From Sphingobacteriaceae bacterium (GTDB taxonomy: Bacteria > Bacteroidota > Bacteroidia > Sphingobacteriales > Sphingobacteriaceae), in assembly GCA_021740025.1 (NCBI GenBank), contig JAIPAN010000019.1:1-10344 (forward strand): a DNA stretch of 10,344 nucleotides. Reading direction: 5' to 3'. The position numbers were made by a program, and so were the translations under genes. Below, one piece after another: positions 1 to 8,410 of this stretch. Below the pieces are notes generated by a model. The model was not told where the DNA came from and searched no databases. It saw nothing but the letters and a program-made list of their open reading frames with translations. Positions within the stretch are counted from its first letter, which is position 1; each line of letters opens with the position of its first letter.

Positions 1-450
1 AATAGGAATAAAGGCTTTTTTTACATCTTTTATATTTTCTTGCTTGCGGGTAAGGGTACGAGCTAAAAAAGTAATAAGTGCCAATTTTGCCAAATCGGAA
101 GTTTGAAATGTTTGATTAATGATGGGGATAGTTACCCAACGACTAGCATCGTTTACATTGGCTCCAAAAAGAAGTGTATACAAAAGCAATGGAATGGTTA
201 TAACCATTAGTAATTTGGATATACCCGCATAATATTTATAATCAAGCAAATGAGAAAAATACATTAAGGCAATACCCACTAGAATAAATACAAAATGCTT
301 AAAAAGAAAAGCTTCGGTGCCTACCCCCTTTTTATAAGCAATAGTACCGGTTGCTGAATATACAGCCAATACCGACCACATAGAGAGGATCAATACGATA
401 ATCCAAATCCATCTGTCGCCTTTTACTTTGCTGAATATTTGCTCCATCAT
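1..450 (-). CDS. ftsW: FtsW, septal peptidoglycan polymerase of the SEDS family (N-terminal part, cut by window edge)
   Basis: The frame opens at ATG 450 and runs to the window edge, giving 150 residues of a protein that normally has about 370-400. FtsW is the inner-membrane glycosyltransferase that polymerises lipid II at the division site together with the transpeptidase FtsI. Hydrophobic segments lie at about residues 14-31, 47-66 and 77-96. The SEDS-type stretch NDASRW (100-105) is followed by FQTSDLAKLAL (115-125), which corresponds to the family's 'GA.RW...FQPSE.AK' region. A second ATG at 447 is equally possible as the start; neither has a clear Shine-Dalgarno. The gene starts 17 nt after the murD stop, so it belongs to the same operon. 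RodA is the main alternative, but the position directly after murD favours FtsW. Confidence 0.93.
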   Translation of the reverse strand, partial: MMEQIFSKVKGDRWIWIIVLILSMWSVLAVYSATGTIAYKKGVGTEAFLFKHFVFILVGIALMYFSHLLDYKYYAGISKLLMVITIPLLLYTLLFGANVNDASRWVTIPIINQTFQTSDLAKLALITFLARTLTRKQENIKDVKKAFIPI

Positions 451-467
451 ATTCTTAAAACTTAGGA

Positions 468-1820
468 CTATAATTCTTTTACTGCTTTCTTAAACTGGTT
501 GCCTCTATCTTCATAATTTTTAAACAAATCGAAGCTGGCACATGCTGGAGAAAGTAATACGGTATCTCCCTTTTTGGCTAAGTGGTAGGCCACTTGTGCA
601 GCTTCACTTGCCGAAAATGTATTTACAATCACTTCCACATCGTCTTCAAAGGCATCGTGAATACGGCTATTATCTTTCCCTAAGCATACAATAGCTTTCA
701 CTTTCGCTTTTACCAAATCTTTCAACATGTGGTAATCATTACCCTTATCAACACCACCCAAAATAAGCACCACATCAGTAGGCATACTCTCTAAGGCATA
801 CCACGTAGAGTTCACATTGGTTGCTTTAGAATCGTTTATAAAATTGATGCCCGAGATACGAGCTACATGCTCTAACCGATGCTCGATATTGGTGAAATTA
901 CCCATGCTTTCACGGATAGTTTCGTTGCGCAAATCCAATACTTTGGCCACAATGCCCGAAGCCATTGAATTGTACAAATTGTGTTTGCCTTGTAAGGCTA
1001 GGTCGGTCATTAACATATCAAAGGGTGTTTGTTTGGCTTGTTGTAAATTTATTTTGATGCGATCCTCTTGGAGGTAGGCACCTGGTTCTTGAACCTTTTC
1101 TAAAGAGAAGGGATACGTTTTTGCTTGAGGTTGCATGCGGTCAAGTCCTCTCAAGGTTTCCGGATCGTCGGCACAGTACACAAATACATCAGATTCCGTT
1201 TGATTTTGAATGATGCGGAATTTCGAATTCACATAATTCTCCATTTTGTATTCGTATCGGTCTAAGTGATCGGGAGTAATGTTTAATAATACCGCTATAT
1301 CAGCTTTAAAATCGTACATGTTATCGAGCATAAAACTGCTTATCTCCAACACATAGTAGTCTACCTCTTGGTTGGCTACTTGGCGGGCAAAGCTTTGCCC
1401 AATATTTCCGCCCAAGCCTACATTTACACCTGCATTTTTTAGAATGTGGTAGGTAAGCATGGTGGTGGTAGTTTTACCATTAGAACCTGTAATAGCAATT
1501 AGTTTTGCACGAGTATACCGGGCGGCAAACTCTATTTCAGAAAGAATAGGAATTTGATTTTCGACTAATTTTTGAATTATGGGTGCCTTATCGGGTATAC
1601 CCGGGCTCTTAATAACTTCACTAGCAGCTAGTATTTTTTCTTCGCTGTGCTGATTCTCTTCAAAAGCAATCGCTAGTTCTGTTAGTTCTTGCTTGTAGAC
1701 TGGTGCAATGGCGCCAAAATCTGATACAAAGACCTCATAGCCTTGCTTCTTAGCCAGACATGCCGCTCCAACCCCGCTTTCGCCGGCTCCCAAAATTGCG
1801 ATATAAGGCTTTTGGCTCAT
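468..1820 (-). CDS. murD: UDP-N-acetylmuramoyl-L-alanine--D-glutamate ligase (MurD)
   Basis: This cytoplasmic ATP-dependent Mur ligase adds D-glutamate to UDP-MurNAc-L-Ala. It has 450 residues, close to the usual family length. The N-terminal Rossmann-like UDP-binding domain has GAGESG at 11-16. The central ATPase domain carries the P-loop TGSNGKTTT at 111-119, and Lys200 in YVNSK is the expected carbamylated lysine. NDSKATN at 329-335 and the SPACASFD region near 424-431 belong to the C-terminal domain and are typical of MurD rather than MurC, MurE or MurF. The start ATG shares one base with the mraY stop (TAATG), so the two genes are probably translationally coupled; ftsW follows 17 nt after the stop. 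All key motifs are intact. Confidence 0.97.
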   Translation of the reverse strand: MSQKPYIAILGAGESGVGAACLAKKQGYEVFVSDFGAIAPVYKQELTELAIAFEENQHSEEKILAASEVIKSPGIPDKAPIIQKLVENQIPILSEIEFAARYTRAKLIAITGSNGKTTTTMLTYHILKNAGVNVGLGGNIGQSFARQVANQEVDYYVLEISSFMLDNMYDFKADIAVLLNITPDHLDRYEYKMENYVNSKFRIIQNQTESDVFVYCADDPETLRGLDRMQPQAKTYPFSLEKVQEPGAYLQEDRIKINLQQAKQTPFDMLMTDLALQGKHNLYNSMASGIVAKVLDLRNETIRESMGNFTNIEHRLEHVARISGINFINDSKATNVNSTWYALESMPTDVVLILGGVDKGNDYHMLKDLVKAKVKAIVCLGKDNSRIHDAFEDDVEVIVNTFSASEAAQVAYHLAKKGDTVLLSPACASFDLFKNYEDRGNQFKKAVKEL

Positions 1821-3061
1821 TAGCGAAGTTTTAGGGTTACGATAGTTAAAATGGCTAATAGGATGCCCATGATCCAGAATCGGGTTACAATTTTGGCTTC
1901 GTGGTAGCCTTTTTTCTGGTAATGGTGGTGTAATGGCGACATTAAGAATACTCTACGACCTTCGCCGTATTTACGCTTGGTATATTTAAACCAACTTACC
2001 TGAATAATTACCGATAGATTTTCAACCAAAAACACACCACATAACATTGGTATTAATAATTCTTTACGAATCATGATAGCAAAGGCTGCTATAATTCCGC
2101 CTATGGCCAAACTGCCGGTATCGCCCATAAATACTTGGGCGGGGTACGAGTTGTACCATAAAAATCCCACACAAGCGCCTACAAAAGCGCCGGCAAAAAC
2201 TACCAACTCGGCTGAGTTGGGTATGTACATAATGTTTAAGTAATTCGCTATAATGGTATTACCCGATACATAGGCCAATACGGCTAAAGTAATACCAATA
2301 ATGGCCGAGGTGCCAGTAGCTAGTCCATCTATCCCATCGGTAATGTTTGCACCGTTAGATACCGCCGTTACAATAACAATTACAAAAAGCAAAAACACAA
2401 TAAGTGCATAACGCTGGTAGCCATCGCCCATAAACTTGAGTACTTTGGCATAATCGAACTCGTTATTTTTATAGAAAGGCACATTGGTTAAGGACCATTT
2501 TACACCGCGGGTATATACCGTTTTCCCATCTACTTGATGGTTAGAAATACCTGCGGTTTGTACCTGTGGTTTTGCTACTTGCTCCCGCACTACAATATCG
2601 GGGTGGAAATACATGGTCCAGCCTATAATGAGGGCTAAACCCACTTGGCCCATAATTTTAAACCTACCTGCTAGGCCTTCTTTATCCTTCTTAAATACTT
2701 TAATATAATCGTCAACAAAACCAATGGCGCCCATCCAAACGGTGGTAGTAAGCATTAATAAGACGTATATATTATCAATTTTAGCAAACAAGAGGGTAGG
2801 CACTAAAATGCCTAGTAGAATAATTATACCGCCCATGGTTGGGGTGCCTTGCTTCTCAATTTGTCCTTCTAAACCTAAATTTCGAACAGTTTCGCCCACT
2901 TGCTTCTTGCGCAACATATCAATTAATCTGCGACCGTACACCGTGGTAATGAGCAAGGAGAAAATAACCGCCATACCAGTACGGAAGGAAATAAACTGGA
3001 ACAAGCCTGCTCCTGGAATATTGTATAGTTTATCTAACCACGTGAATAAGTAGTACAACAT
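1820..3061 (-). CDS. mraY: Phospho-N-acetylmuramoyl-pentapeptide transferase (MraY)
   Basis: This integral membrane enzyme transfers phospho-MurNAc-pentapeptide to undecaprenyl phosphate to make lipid I. The 413 residues form about ten hydrophobic segments. The catalytic VDDYIK lies at 116-121 (Asp117/Asp118), [15 protein letters not shown] at 236-250, FMGDTGS at 311-317 and the SPLHHH histidines at 375-380. The protein is about 50 residues longer than the usual 360. The extra length lies mainly at about 155-215, between a hydrophobic segment at 138-152 and the next at 218-234. From the known MraY topology this loop should face the periplasm. A longer MraY of this kind is, to my knowledge, usual in Bacteroidota. 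Its start overlaps the murE stop by one base and its stop overlaps the murD start by one base. Confidence 0.97.
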   Translation of the reverse strand: MLYYLFTWLDKLYNIPGAGLFQFISFRTGMAVIFSLLITTVYGRRLIDMLRKKQVGETVRNLGLEGQIEKQGTPTMGGIIILLGILVPTLLFAKIDNIYVLLMLTTTVWMGAIGFVDDYIKVFKKDKEGLAGRFKIMGQVGLALIIGWTMYFHPDIVVREQVAKPQVQTAGISNHQVDGKTVYTRGVKWSLTNVPFYKNNEFDYAKVLKFMGDGYQRYALIVFLLFVIVIVTAVSNGANITDGIDGLATGTSAIIGITLAVLAYVSGNTIIANYLNIMYIPNSAELVVFAGAFVGACVGFLWYNSYPAQVFMGDTGSLAIGGIIAAFAIMIRKELLIPMLCGVFLVENLSVIIQVSWFKYTKRKYGEGRRVFLMSPLHHHYQKKGYHEAKIVTRFWIMGILLAILTIVTLKLR

Positions 3062-4521
3062 TAGTCTTGAAGCTTAAGGTTATCGGTTAAAATTTCTTTA
3101 TCATCGAAAGGGTGTTTTACCCCTTGTATATCTTGATATTTTTCGTGCCCTTTACCAGCCAACAAAATAATATCGCCGGGTTTTGCCAAATGGCAGGCCG
3201 TTTTAATGGCTTCTCTACGATCGGTAATAGAAAGCGTTTTGCGTTTGTTACTTGGCGTTACGCCTACTTCCATTTCGCGGATAATTTCGTCGGGATTTTC
3301 CGAACGAGGATTATCGGAAGTAAGAATTACTTTATCGCTTCCATCGCAGGCAACTTGAGCCATAATGGGGCGTTTTGTTTTATCCCGATCACCACCGCAA
3401 CCAATAATGGTAATTACCTGTTCGGTGCCTTTTCGTATATCACGAATGGTAGTTAATACATTGAGTACTGCATCCGGGGTGTGTGCATAATCTACAATAC
3501 CAACCACTCCATTAGGCGAAATAACATAGTCAAATCTGCCTTCGGCGCCTTGTAAGCGGCTTAATGTAGTGAGTACTTTTAGTTTATCCTGATCGAGCAA
3601 CATTGCAGTGGCGTAAACGGCTAATAGGTTATAGGCATTAAAGCTTCCTACTAGTTTAAACCATACCTCCTCGTCGTCTATATGAAGCAACAAGCCGTTG
3701 AACTGGTTCTCCATAATTTTAGCACGGTAGTCTGCTAAGTGTTTTAAACTATATGTTTTACAATGAGCCTTGGTATTTTGTAGCATTACCGGGCCATTTT
3801 TATCATCTAAATTGGTTAAGGCAAAAGCTGTTTTAGGTAGGCCATCAAAAAAGGTTTTCTTTGCTTTTAAATAACTGTCGAAAGTTTGATGAAAGTCTAA
3901 ATGATCATGCGTTAAATTACTAAATACACCTCCGGCAAAGTCTAAACCTTCAATTCGGTATTGCGCTACGGCATGTGAACTCACTTCCATGAAGCAATAA
4001 TCGCAGCCGGCTATAACCATTTTGCGCAATAATTGGTTTAAGACAATGGGGTCGGGGGTGGTATGCGTAGAAGGAACAATTTCCTGGTTAATCTGATTTT
4101 GTACCGTGGATAGTAAACCTACTTTATAACCCAACTCTCTAAATAATTGGAACAATAAGGTAGCCGTTGTGGTTTTACCATTGGTTCCGGTAATTCCTAC
4201 CAATTTCAATTCTCTGGATGGATGATCGTAAAAGTTGGCAGCTACAGTTCCCAAGGCTTTAGCCGATTGATTTACCTTTACATAATGTACACCCGCTGCT
4301 AATTCGGTTGGCATGTTTTCGCAAAGAATAGCGGTTGCGCCCAGGGCAATGGCTTTTTCTATATAATCGTGTCCGTCGGTTTGTGTTCCGTTAATAGCAA
4401 CAAATAAGGTACCTGGTATTACTAAACGAGAGTCGAAAGCAATAGCCGTAATCCCAACATTGGTTGAGCCAACCACCTGCTGTAAGGATACGCCATAAAG
4501 AAGATCTCTTAACTTTTTCAT
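3061..4521 (-). CDS. murE: UDP-N-acetylmuramoyl-tripeptide synthetase, probably meso-diaminopimelate-adding (MurE)
   Basis: This cytoplasmic Mur ligase adds the third amino acid to UDP-MurNAc-L-Ala-D-Glu. It has 486 residues, the usual length. FDSR (29-32) lies in the UDP-binding N-terminal domain. The P-loop is [11 protein letters not shown] at 109-119. In [10 protein letters not shown], Lys221 aligns with the expected carbamylated lysine. The C-terminal domain has DNPRSENP at 403-410; DNPR is the motif known from enzymes that bind meso-diaminopimelate, while lysine-adding enzymes differ at the arginine. GKGHEKYQ at 456-463 completes the signature. I therefore infer diaminopimelate-type peptidoglycan, as expected for a Gram-negative cell. 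The start codon follows the ftsI stop with no intervening base (TAA then ATG), and the stop shares one base with the mraY start. Confidence 0.96.
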   Translation of the reverse strand: MKKLRDLLYGVSLQQVVGSTNVGITAIAFDSRLVIPGTLFVAINGTQTDGHDYIEKAIALGATAILCENMPTELAAGVHYVKVNQSAKALGTVAANFYDHPSRELKLVGITGTNGKTTTATLLFQLFRELGYKVGLLSTVQNQINQEIVPSTHTTPDPIVLNQLLRKMVIAGCDYCFMEVSSHAVAQYRIEGLDFAGGVFSNLTHDHLDFHQTFDSYLKAKKTFFDGLPKTAFALTNLDDKNGPVMLQNTKAHCKTYSLKHLADYRAKIMENQFNGLLLHIDDEEVWFKLVGSFNAYNLLAVYATAMLLDQDKLKVLTTLSRLQGAEGRFDYVISPNGVVGIVDYAHTPDAVLNVLTTIRDIRKGTEQVITIIGCGGDRDKTKRPIMAQVACDGSDKVILTSDNPRSENPDEIIREMEVGVTPSNKRKTLSITDRREAIKTACHLAKPGDIILLAGKGHEKYQDIQGVKHPFDDKEILTDNLKLQD

Positions 4522-6594
4522 TTAGTTTAATTCTAATACTATAGGTGAACCTTTGGCTAATTTTACACCTGGCGCTGTCGACTGTCGAATTACTTTTCCT
4601 GTACCTTTTGGCACCACTCGTAAACCAGCGTTTCCTACCAAAAACATGGCATCTTTTAAGCCCATGCCTTGTACATTGGGCACCACACCTTCACGATAGG
4701 TAGTTCCGCTATCGGTGACTGCGGTTTTGGTTTGAGGGCTAGTAGCTGCTCCAAATTTTTGGGTCAAATAACGGGCGGCTTCGCTATCACCAGCTTTTAC
4801 CGATGGAGCTACCGAGCCAGCAAATTTTTGTTGCGCTACGGGTTTAAACATTTGAAAATCGTTGGCATAAACCATATCGGCTACTTCTCTAAATACCGGA
4901 CCAGCAACCACGGCTGCGTAATACGCACCCTTTGGATTATTTACTACCACGATCATGGAATATTTGGGTTTGTTTGCTGGAAAATAGCCGCAAAAAGATG
5001 CCTGATAGGCTCTTTTACCTTTATATCCTTGAGACCCATCGGCTACTTGGGCAGTTCCAGTTTTACCAGCAACTTTGTAGTAAGGGTTTTTAATCACATC
5101 CTTTCCGGTTCCAACTTCTACCACACCTTCTAACATTTTTTTAACCTTACCTAGTGTTTCTTTGCTACATATCTGCTCATTGATTACACGGGCACTAAAG
5201 GTTTCTATAGGCGTACCCAAACGTCTAATTTCTCGTACAAAAAGCGGAGCAATGGCTTTACCATTATTGGCTACCGAATTGTAGAAAGTCAACATTTGTA
5301 GTGGTGTAAGGTTCATCTCATAGCCATAAGCCATTTGAGCCACACTCAGTCCGCTCCACGATTTATTACTCGGGTTTTTTATAACAGGCATACCCTCTCC
5401 TGGAATTTGTAAACCAAGGGGTTTGTTTAAACCAAATTTGTATAGATGATTTGTAAACTGAATAGGGTTTTTAGCGTAGTTGTTATATACCAACATAGAA
5501 ACCGCCACGTTTGAAGATACTTCAAAAGCTTTCTTAACGGTAATGCTACCCAGCGGTCCGTGCGATTCTTTAATAGTGTGTTTAAAAACTGTAAAACCTG
5601 CATTTGGGGTATTTACCACTGTATTGGTGTCTACCTTTTTATCTTCTAATAAGGCCATATAAGAAGCCAATTTGAAGGTAGAACCCGGGTCTAAACTTTC
5701 CCGAATAGCATAATTAAATAGTTCTTGATAGGTGCCATCTTTCGCTTTGGTATAATTGGCAATTGCTCTAATTTCACCAGTATTTACTTCCATCAAAATC
5801 ACACAACCGTGGTCGGCATCGCTCTTTTTTAACTGCGTAAGCAGGGCTCTTTGTGCCACATCTTGAATACCGATATCGATGGTTGAAATAATATCGGCGC
5901 CATCTTTAGTTTCAATTTCGTTGGAATTATTTACCGGCACCCAAAAGTCACCAGCAATTTTATACATCAAACGTCTGCCCGATTCGCCATTGATGTATTT
6001 ACCGTAAGCTCCCTCCAGACCAACAGGCTGCACATTGTCGTTTTTATACCCAATGGTACGAGCAGCTAAATCTTTAAACGGTTTTATCCGGTGGTTTTTC
6101 TGTTCACAAATTAGGCCTCCACCATTGTTTTTCATATTAAACATGGGGAACTTTCTAATTTTCAACATATCGGCATGTGATACATTTTTACAGATTAATT
6201 TATAGCGTTCTTTGTGCTTACGTCCATCTCTCAAAAAACGGCTGTATTCTGATGGGGTTTTATCTTTTAAAAAAGCCGACAAACTAGCTGCTAACGAATC
6301 AACCTTCTCTTCAAATACATTATCGTCTTCAATACCGGTAGCTCTTAAATCAATACGGATATCGTATTCAGGTACCGATGTTGCTAATAAACTACCATCA
6401 ACACCATAAATATTACCTCGTATGGCCTCAACTGTTTTAAATTGGGTAGCAGAATTTTTTGCTTCTTTACGCCAATGTGCACCTTGCAGTACTTGTACTT
6501 TAAATAGCTGAAATAACACAGCAGCCGCAAAAAGCACAATAAGGCCAAATGCGAAATACACTCGTACTAATATGTCGGTTCTAATGCTACTCAT
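4522..6594 (-). CDS. ftsI: Septal penicillin-binding protein (FtsI/PBP3-type transpeptidase) with C-terminal PASTA domain
   Basis: This class B penicillin-binding protein crosslinks septal peptidoglycan in partnership with FtsW. In its 690 residues a single N-terminal membrane anchor (about 9-31) follows a short cytoplasmic tail. The dimerisation/pedestal domain begins near RGNIYGVDGSLLATS (59-73). The transpeptidase domain has the three active-site motifs: STFK at 305-308 with catalytic Ser305, SSN at 360-362 and KTGT at 511-514. A Ser/Thr/Ala-rich linker at about 590-635 leads to one PASTA domain at about 637-690, so the protein is roughly 100 residues longer than E. coli FtsI. PASTA tails are best known from Gram-positive PBPs, but I know them also from Bacteroidota FtsI. 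The start overlaps the ftsL-like gene by 8 nt. The position in the dcw cluster supports FtsI rather than the elongation enzyme PBP2. Confidence 0.95.
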   Translation of the reverse strand: MSSIRTDILVRVYFAFGLIVLFAAAVLFQLFKVQVLQGAHWRKEAKNSATQFKTVEAIRGNIYGVDGSLLATSVPEYDIRIDLRATGIEDDNVFEEKVDSLAASLSAFLKDKTPSEYSRFLRDGRKHKERYKLICKNVSHADMLKIRKFPMFNMKNNGGGLICEQKNHRIKPFKDLAARTIGYKNDNVQPVGLEGAYGKYINGESGRRLMYKIAGDFWVPVNNSNEIETKDGADIISTIDIGIQDVAQRALLTQLKKSDADHGCVILMEVNTGEIRAIANYTKAKDGTYQELFNYAIRESLDPGSTFKLASYMALLEDKKVDTNTVVNTPNAGFTVFKHTIKESHGPLGSITVKKAFEVSSNVAVSMLVYNNYAKNPIQFTNHLYKFGLNKPLGLQIPGEGMPVIKNPSNKSWSGLSVAQMAYGYEMNLTPLQMLTFYNSVANNGKAIAPLFVREIRRLGTPIETFSARVINEQICSKETLGKVKKMLEGVVEVGTGKDVIKNPYYKVAGKTGTAQVADGSQGYKGKRAYQASFCGYFPANKPKYSMIVVVNNPKGAYYAAVVAGPVFREVADMVYANDFQMFKPVAQQKFAGSVAPSVKAGDSEAARYLTQKFGAATSPQTKTAVTDSGTTYREGVVPNVQGMGLKDAMFLVGNAGLRVVPKGTGKVIRQSTAPGVKLAKGSPIVLELN

Positions 6595-7000
6595 CTGCGG
6601 CTTTAACTACAATCTTTTTTGGTGGTTCTACGGGCTCAACAATGCCCAGTGTATCTACCAATTTTGCTATCTCCGATTTGGTGCTTTTAAGCATCAATTC
6701 TGCTTTTAGCACTTTATATTCGGCACTTAATAATTTTACTTCTTTACCCAATTCGCCAATATGGCGGATGTTATTTTCTGCATAGTGGCGGTTGCCGATA
6801 TAGGCCATACCCAAAAAAGCCATGAAAACAATAAAAGGCAACAAGCCTGTAACAGCTTCTTTAGAAATTACCCCCTCTGTAAATAAAGTGGCCCAAAACC
6901 CCTTTGGAGCTTGTGGCTTTGGCTCTAGAGGTAGTATTTCCTCTGGAGTTTCAAATAACTCTTGCACTTCTAGCCGTTCGTTTTTAAAGCGATTTCCCAT
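6587..7000 (-). CDS. ftsL: FtsL-like small bitopic cell-division protein
   Basis: This 137-residue protein sits where FtsL is found in dcw clusters, between rsmH and ftsI. It has FtsL architecture: a charged, proline-containing cytoplasmic tail (1-48), one transmembrane segment (about 50-68, rich in Leu, Phe, Met and Ala), then a periplasmic helix at about 72-115 rich in Glu, Lys and Leu with heptad-like spacing that could form a coiled coil. The C-terminal end is Pro/Lys/Val-rich. FtsL proteins act in the divisome with FtsB and FtsQ and stimulate FtsW-FtsI. Sequence similarity within the family is very weak, so the call rests on position, topology and size. The gene begins 3 nt after the rsmH stop, and its last 8 nt overlap the ftsI start. 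Confidence 0.85.
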   Translation of the reverse strand: MGNRFKNERLEVQELFETPEEILPLEPKPQAPKGFWATLFTEGVISKEAVTGLLPFIVFMAFLGMAYIGNRHYAENNIRHIGELGKEVKLLSAEYKVLKAELMLKSTKSEIAKLVDTLGIVEPVEPPKKIVVKAADE

Positions 7001-7003
7001 AGC

Positions 7004-7906
7004 TTATCTTTTTACAGCAATACGTAGCTTTGCGCTTCTAGCCCTGCTATTTTGATCGATTTCGGAAGTGCCGGCCACTACTGCTTTACGGGTAAGCACA
7101 TCAAAAGGCTTCAACTCATTGCCAAAAAAATCTTTTTCTACTTCGCCTCTAAATTTTCCTTTGGCCATAAAATTCTTTACTAAGCGATCTTCTAATGAAT
7201 GATAGGACATAACCACCAAACGACCGCCCGATTTTAAAACCTCAACCGATTGTTCTAGAAATTCTTGTAGTGCTTCCAGTTCTTGATTTACTTCAATGCG
7301 CAAGGCCTGAAATACTTGAGCCAGGTATTTATTTTCTTTACCCCGTGGAGTTAGTTTAGAAATAACTTCTTTCAACTCACTTACGCTAACAATAGGTGCA
7401 TTTAAACGAGCGGTAACAATGGTTTTTGCCAGTGTTTTAGCATTGTGCAATTCGCCGTACATGCCAAAAATGCGGTGTAACTCTTCTTCCGAATAGGTAT
7501 TTAATACTTCTTTGGCCGTTAAGGAAGTGGAACGATCCATGCGCATATCCAAATCAGCATCGAAGCGAATGGAGAATCCTCTATCGGCTTCATCAAATTG
7601 ATGAGAGGAAACACCTAAATCGGCAAGTATACCATCGGCAGGAAAAGCCCCGTGCAAACGACAGTTATTTTTGAAATAGCGAAAATTTTGATCTACAAAC
7701 GCAAAGCGTTCATCGGAGGGAATATTTTGTTGGGCTGCTTCGTCTTGGTCGAAAGCCAATAGTTTTCCTTTCGGACCTAATTGTTTTAGAATTGCTTTTG
7801 AATGACCACCACCACCAAACGTAACATCCACATAAATTCCATCAGGTTGAATAGCCAAACCTTCAAGGCATTCTTGTAGCATTACCGGAACATGGTAATC
7901 AGTCAT
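7004..7906 (-). CDS. rsmH: 16S rRNA (cytosine-1402-N4)-methyltransferase RsmH (MraW)
   Basis: This SAM-dependent methyltransferase modifies C1402 in the decoding centre of 16S rRNA. I place the start at ATG 7906 (MTDYHVPVML, 300 residues) instead of the upstream ATG 7927, which would add seven residues. RsmH proteins normally begin with a short stretch before 'YH.PVLL', and AAGGAGGG lies exactly where a ribosome binding site for 7906 should be. With this start, the SAM-binding motif DVTFGGGGHS is at 27-36, DLGVSS at 96-101, and the GKENKYLAQVFQALRIEVN and SYHSLEDR signatures follow in the C-terminal half. Length and motifs are normal for the family. The first 8 nt overlap the mraZ stop (ATGACTGA), and ftsL-like follows after 3 nt. 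Confidence 0.96.
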   Translation of the reverse strand: MTDYHVPVMLQECLEGLAIQPDGIYVDVTFGGGGHSKAILKQLGPKGKLLAFDQDEAAQQNIPSDERFAFVDQNFRYFKNNCRLHGAFPADGILADLGVSSHQFDEADRGFSIRFDADLDMRMDRSTSLTAKEVLNTYSEEELHRIFGMYGELHNAKTLAKTIVTARLNAPIVSVSELKEVISKLTPRGKENKYLAQVFQALRIEVNQELEALQEFLEQSVEVLKSGGRLVVMSYHSLEDRLVKNFMAKGKFRGEVEKDFFGNELKPFDVLTRKAVVAGTSEIDQNSRARSAKLRIAVKR

Positions 7907-8366
7907 TTGCAGCCCTCCTTCCGGCATTGCCCATCACTTCTTCGGCTAGGTTAGCAAAGTTTTCCGGTTCGTTATCTAACTGAGTATCGTAGGCATCTTT
8001 AGCCCAGATTTCAATTTTATTAAACTGGCAAGAAAGCACCACCTCACCGGTTATACCTCCGTATTCTAATAAAGATTTTGGCAACAATACCCGATTAGCA
8101 GCATCTAGACTAAGCTCCGAAGCACCCCGAGTAAAGTAACGAATGAACTCACGAGTTTTCTTTTCGTACGGATTTAACTTGGATAACTCATCCACAATCA
8201 CCTCCCACTCTTTTCGAGTGTAGAGTACCAAGTGCTTTTCAAAACCACGGTTAATTACCAAACCTTCACGCTCTGCTTCGGGCAACTGCTTTTTCAAGCC
8301 AGCCGGAATCATGAGCCTGCCTTTGGCGTCCAGTTTACAATCGAATTCTCCTAAAAAATGAGCCAT
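7899..8366 (-). CDS. mraZ: Transcriptional regulator MraZ
   Basis: MraZ is a DNA-binding protein of the SpoVT-AbrB type that binds repeats in front of its own gene and controls the dcw operon. I choose ATG 8366 (MAHFLGEF, 155 residues, normal for the family). A longer open frame reaches a GTG at 8450, but its extra 28 codons run through the repeat array that should be the operator, and the extension has no MraZ-like sequence. Two similar domains are visible: residues about 5-50 with LDAKGRLMIP (12-21), and about 80-125 with LSLDAANRVLLP. The two D.KGR/D..NR turns are the hallmark of the tandem AbrB-like fold. It is the first gene of the cluster, downstream of the pgk terminator, and its end overlaps rsmH by 8 nt. 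The acidic C-terminal tail (about 128-155) is poorly conserved in the family. Confidence 0.95.
   Translation of the reverse strand: MAHFLGEFDCKLDAKGRLMIPAGLKKQLPEAEREGLVINRGFEKHLVLYTRKEWEVIVDELSKLNPYEKKTREFIRYFTRGASELSLDAANRVLLPKSLLEYGGITGEVVLSCQFNKIEIWAKDAYDTQLDNEPENFANLAEEVMGNAGRRAAND
7913..7922 (-). promoter_or_regulatory. Strong Shine-Dalgarno sequence of rsmH, inside the end of mraZ
   Basis: The minus strand reads GGAAGGAGGG here. The AGGAGG core (7914-7919) is separated by 7 nt from ATG 7906, an ideal distance. The same bases encode Gly-Arg-Arg near the MraZ C-terminus through two AGG codons. The site decides the rsmH start in favour of 7906. No other gene start in this window has a comparable sequence. 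Confidence 0.8.
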
Positions 8367-8410
8367 GTAGCTTTTTGTGGTTTTTAGCAAGAGTAAAAAT
8401 ACGGAGATTC

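Noticed and set aside
817..1077. Plus-strand open frame opposite murD (similar ones at 2724-3053, 3112-3456, 5480-5662, 6212-6409, 6822-7055 and 9263-9487)
   Set aside because: All are antisense to genes with full family signatures, have no promoter or start signal I could see, and give no protein-like sequence.
4669..5133. Plus-strand open frame of 154 codons opposite ftsI
   Set aside because: It lies entirely within the FtsI coding region, which has intact catalytic motifs. Its translation is Cys/His/Phe-rich without recognisable domains, as expected from an antisense shadow.
8388..8395. TACTCTTG on the minus strand as a -7 box (TAnnTTTG) of the mraZ promoter
   Set aside because: It has one mismatch, and no TTG/TTTG -33 element lies at the proper distance upstream (around 8415); such near matches are common in AT-rich DNA.
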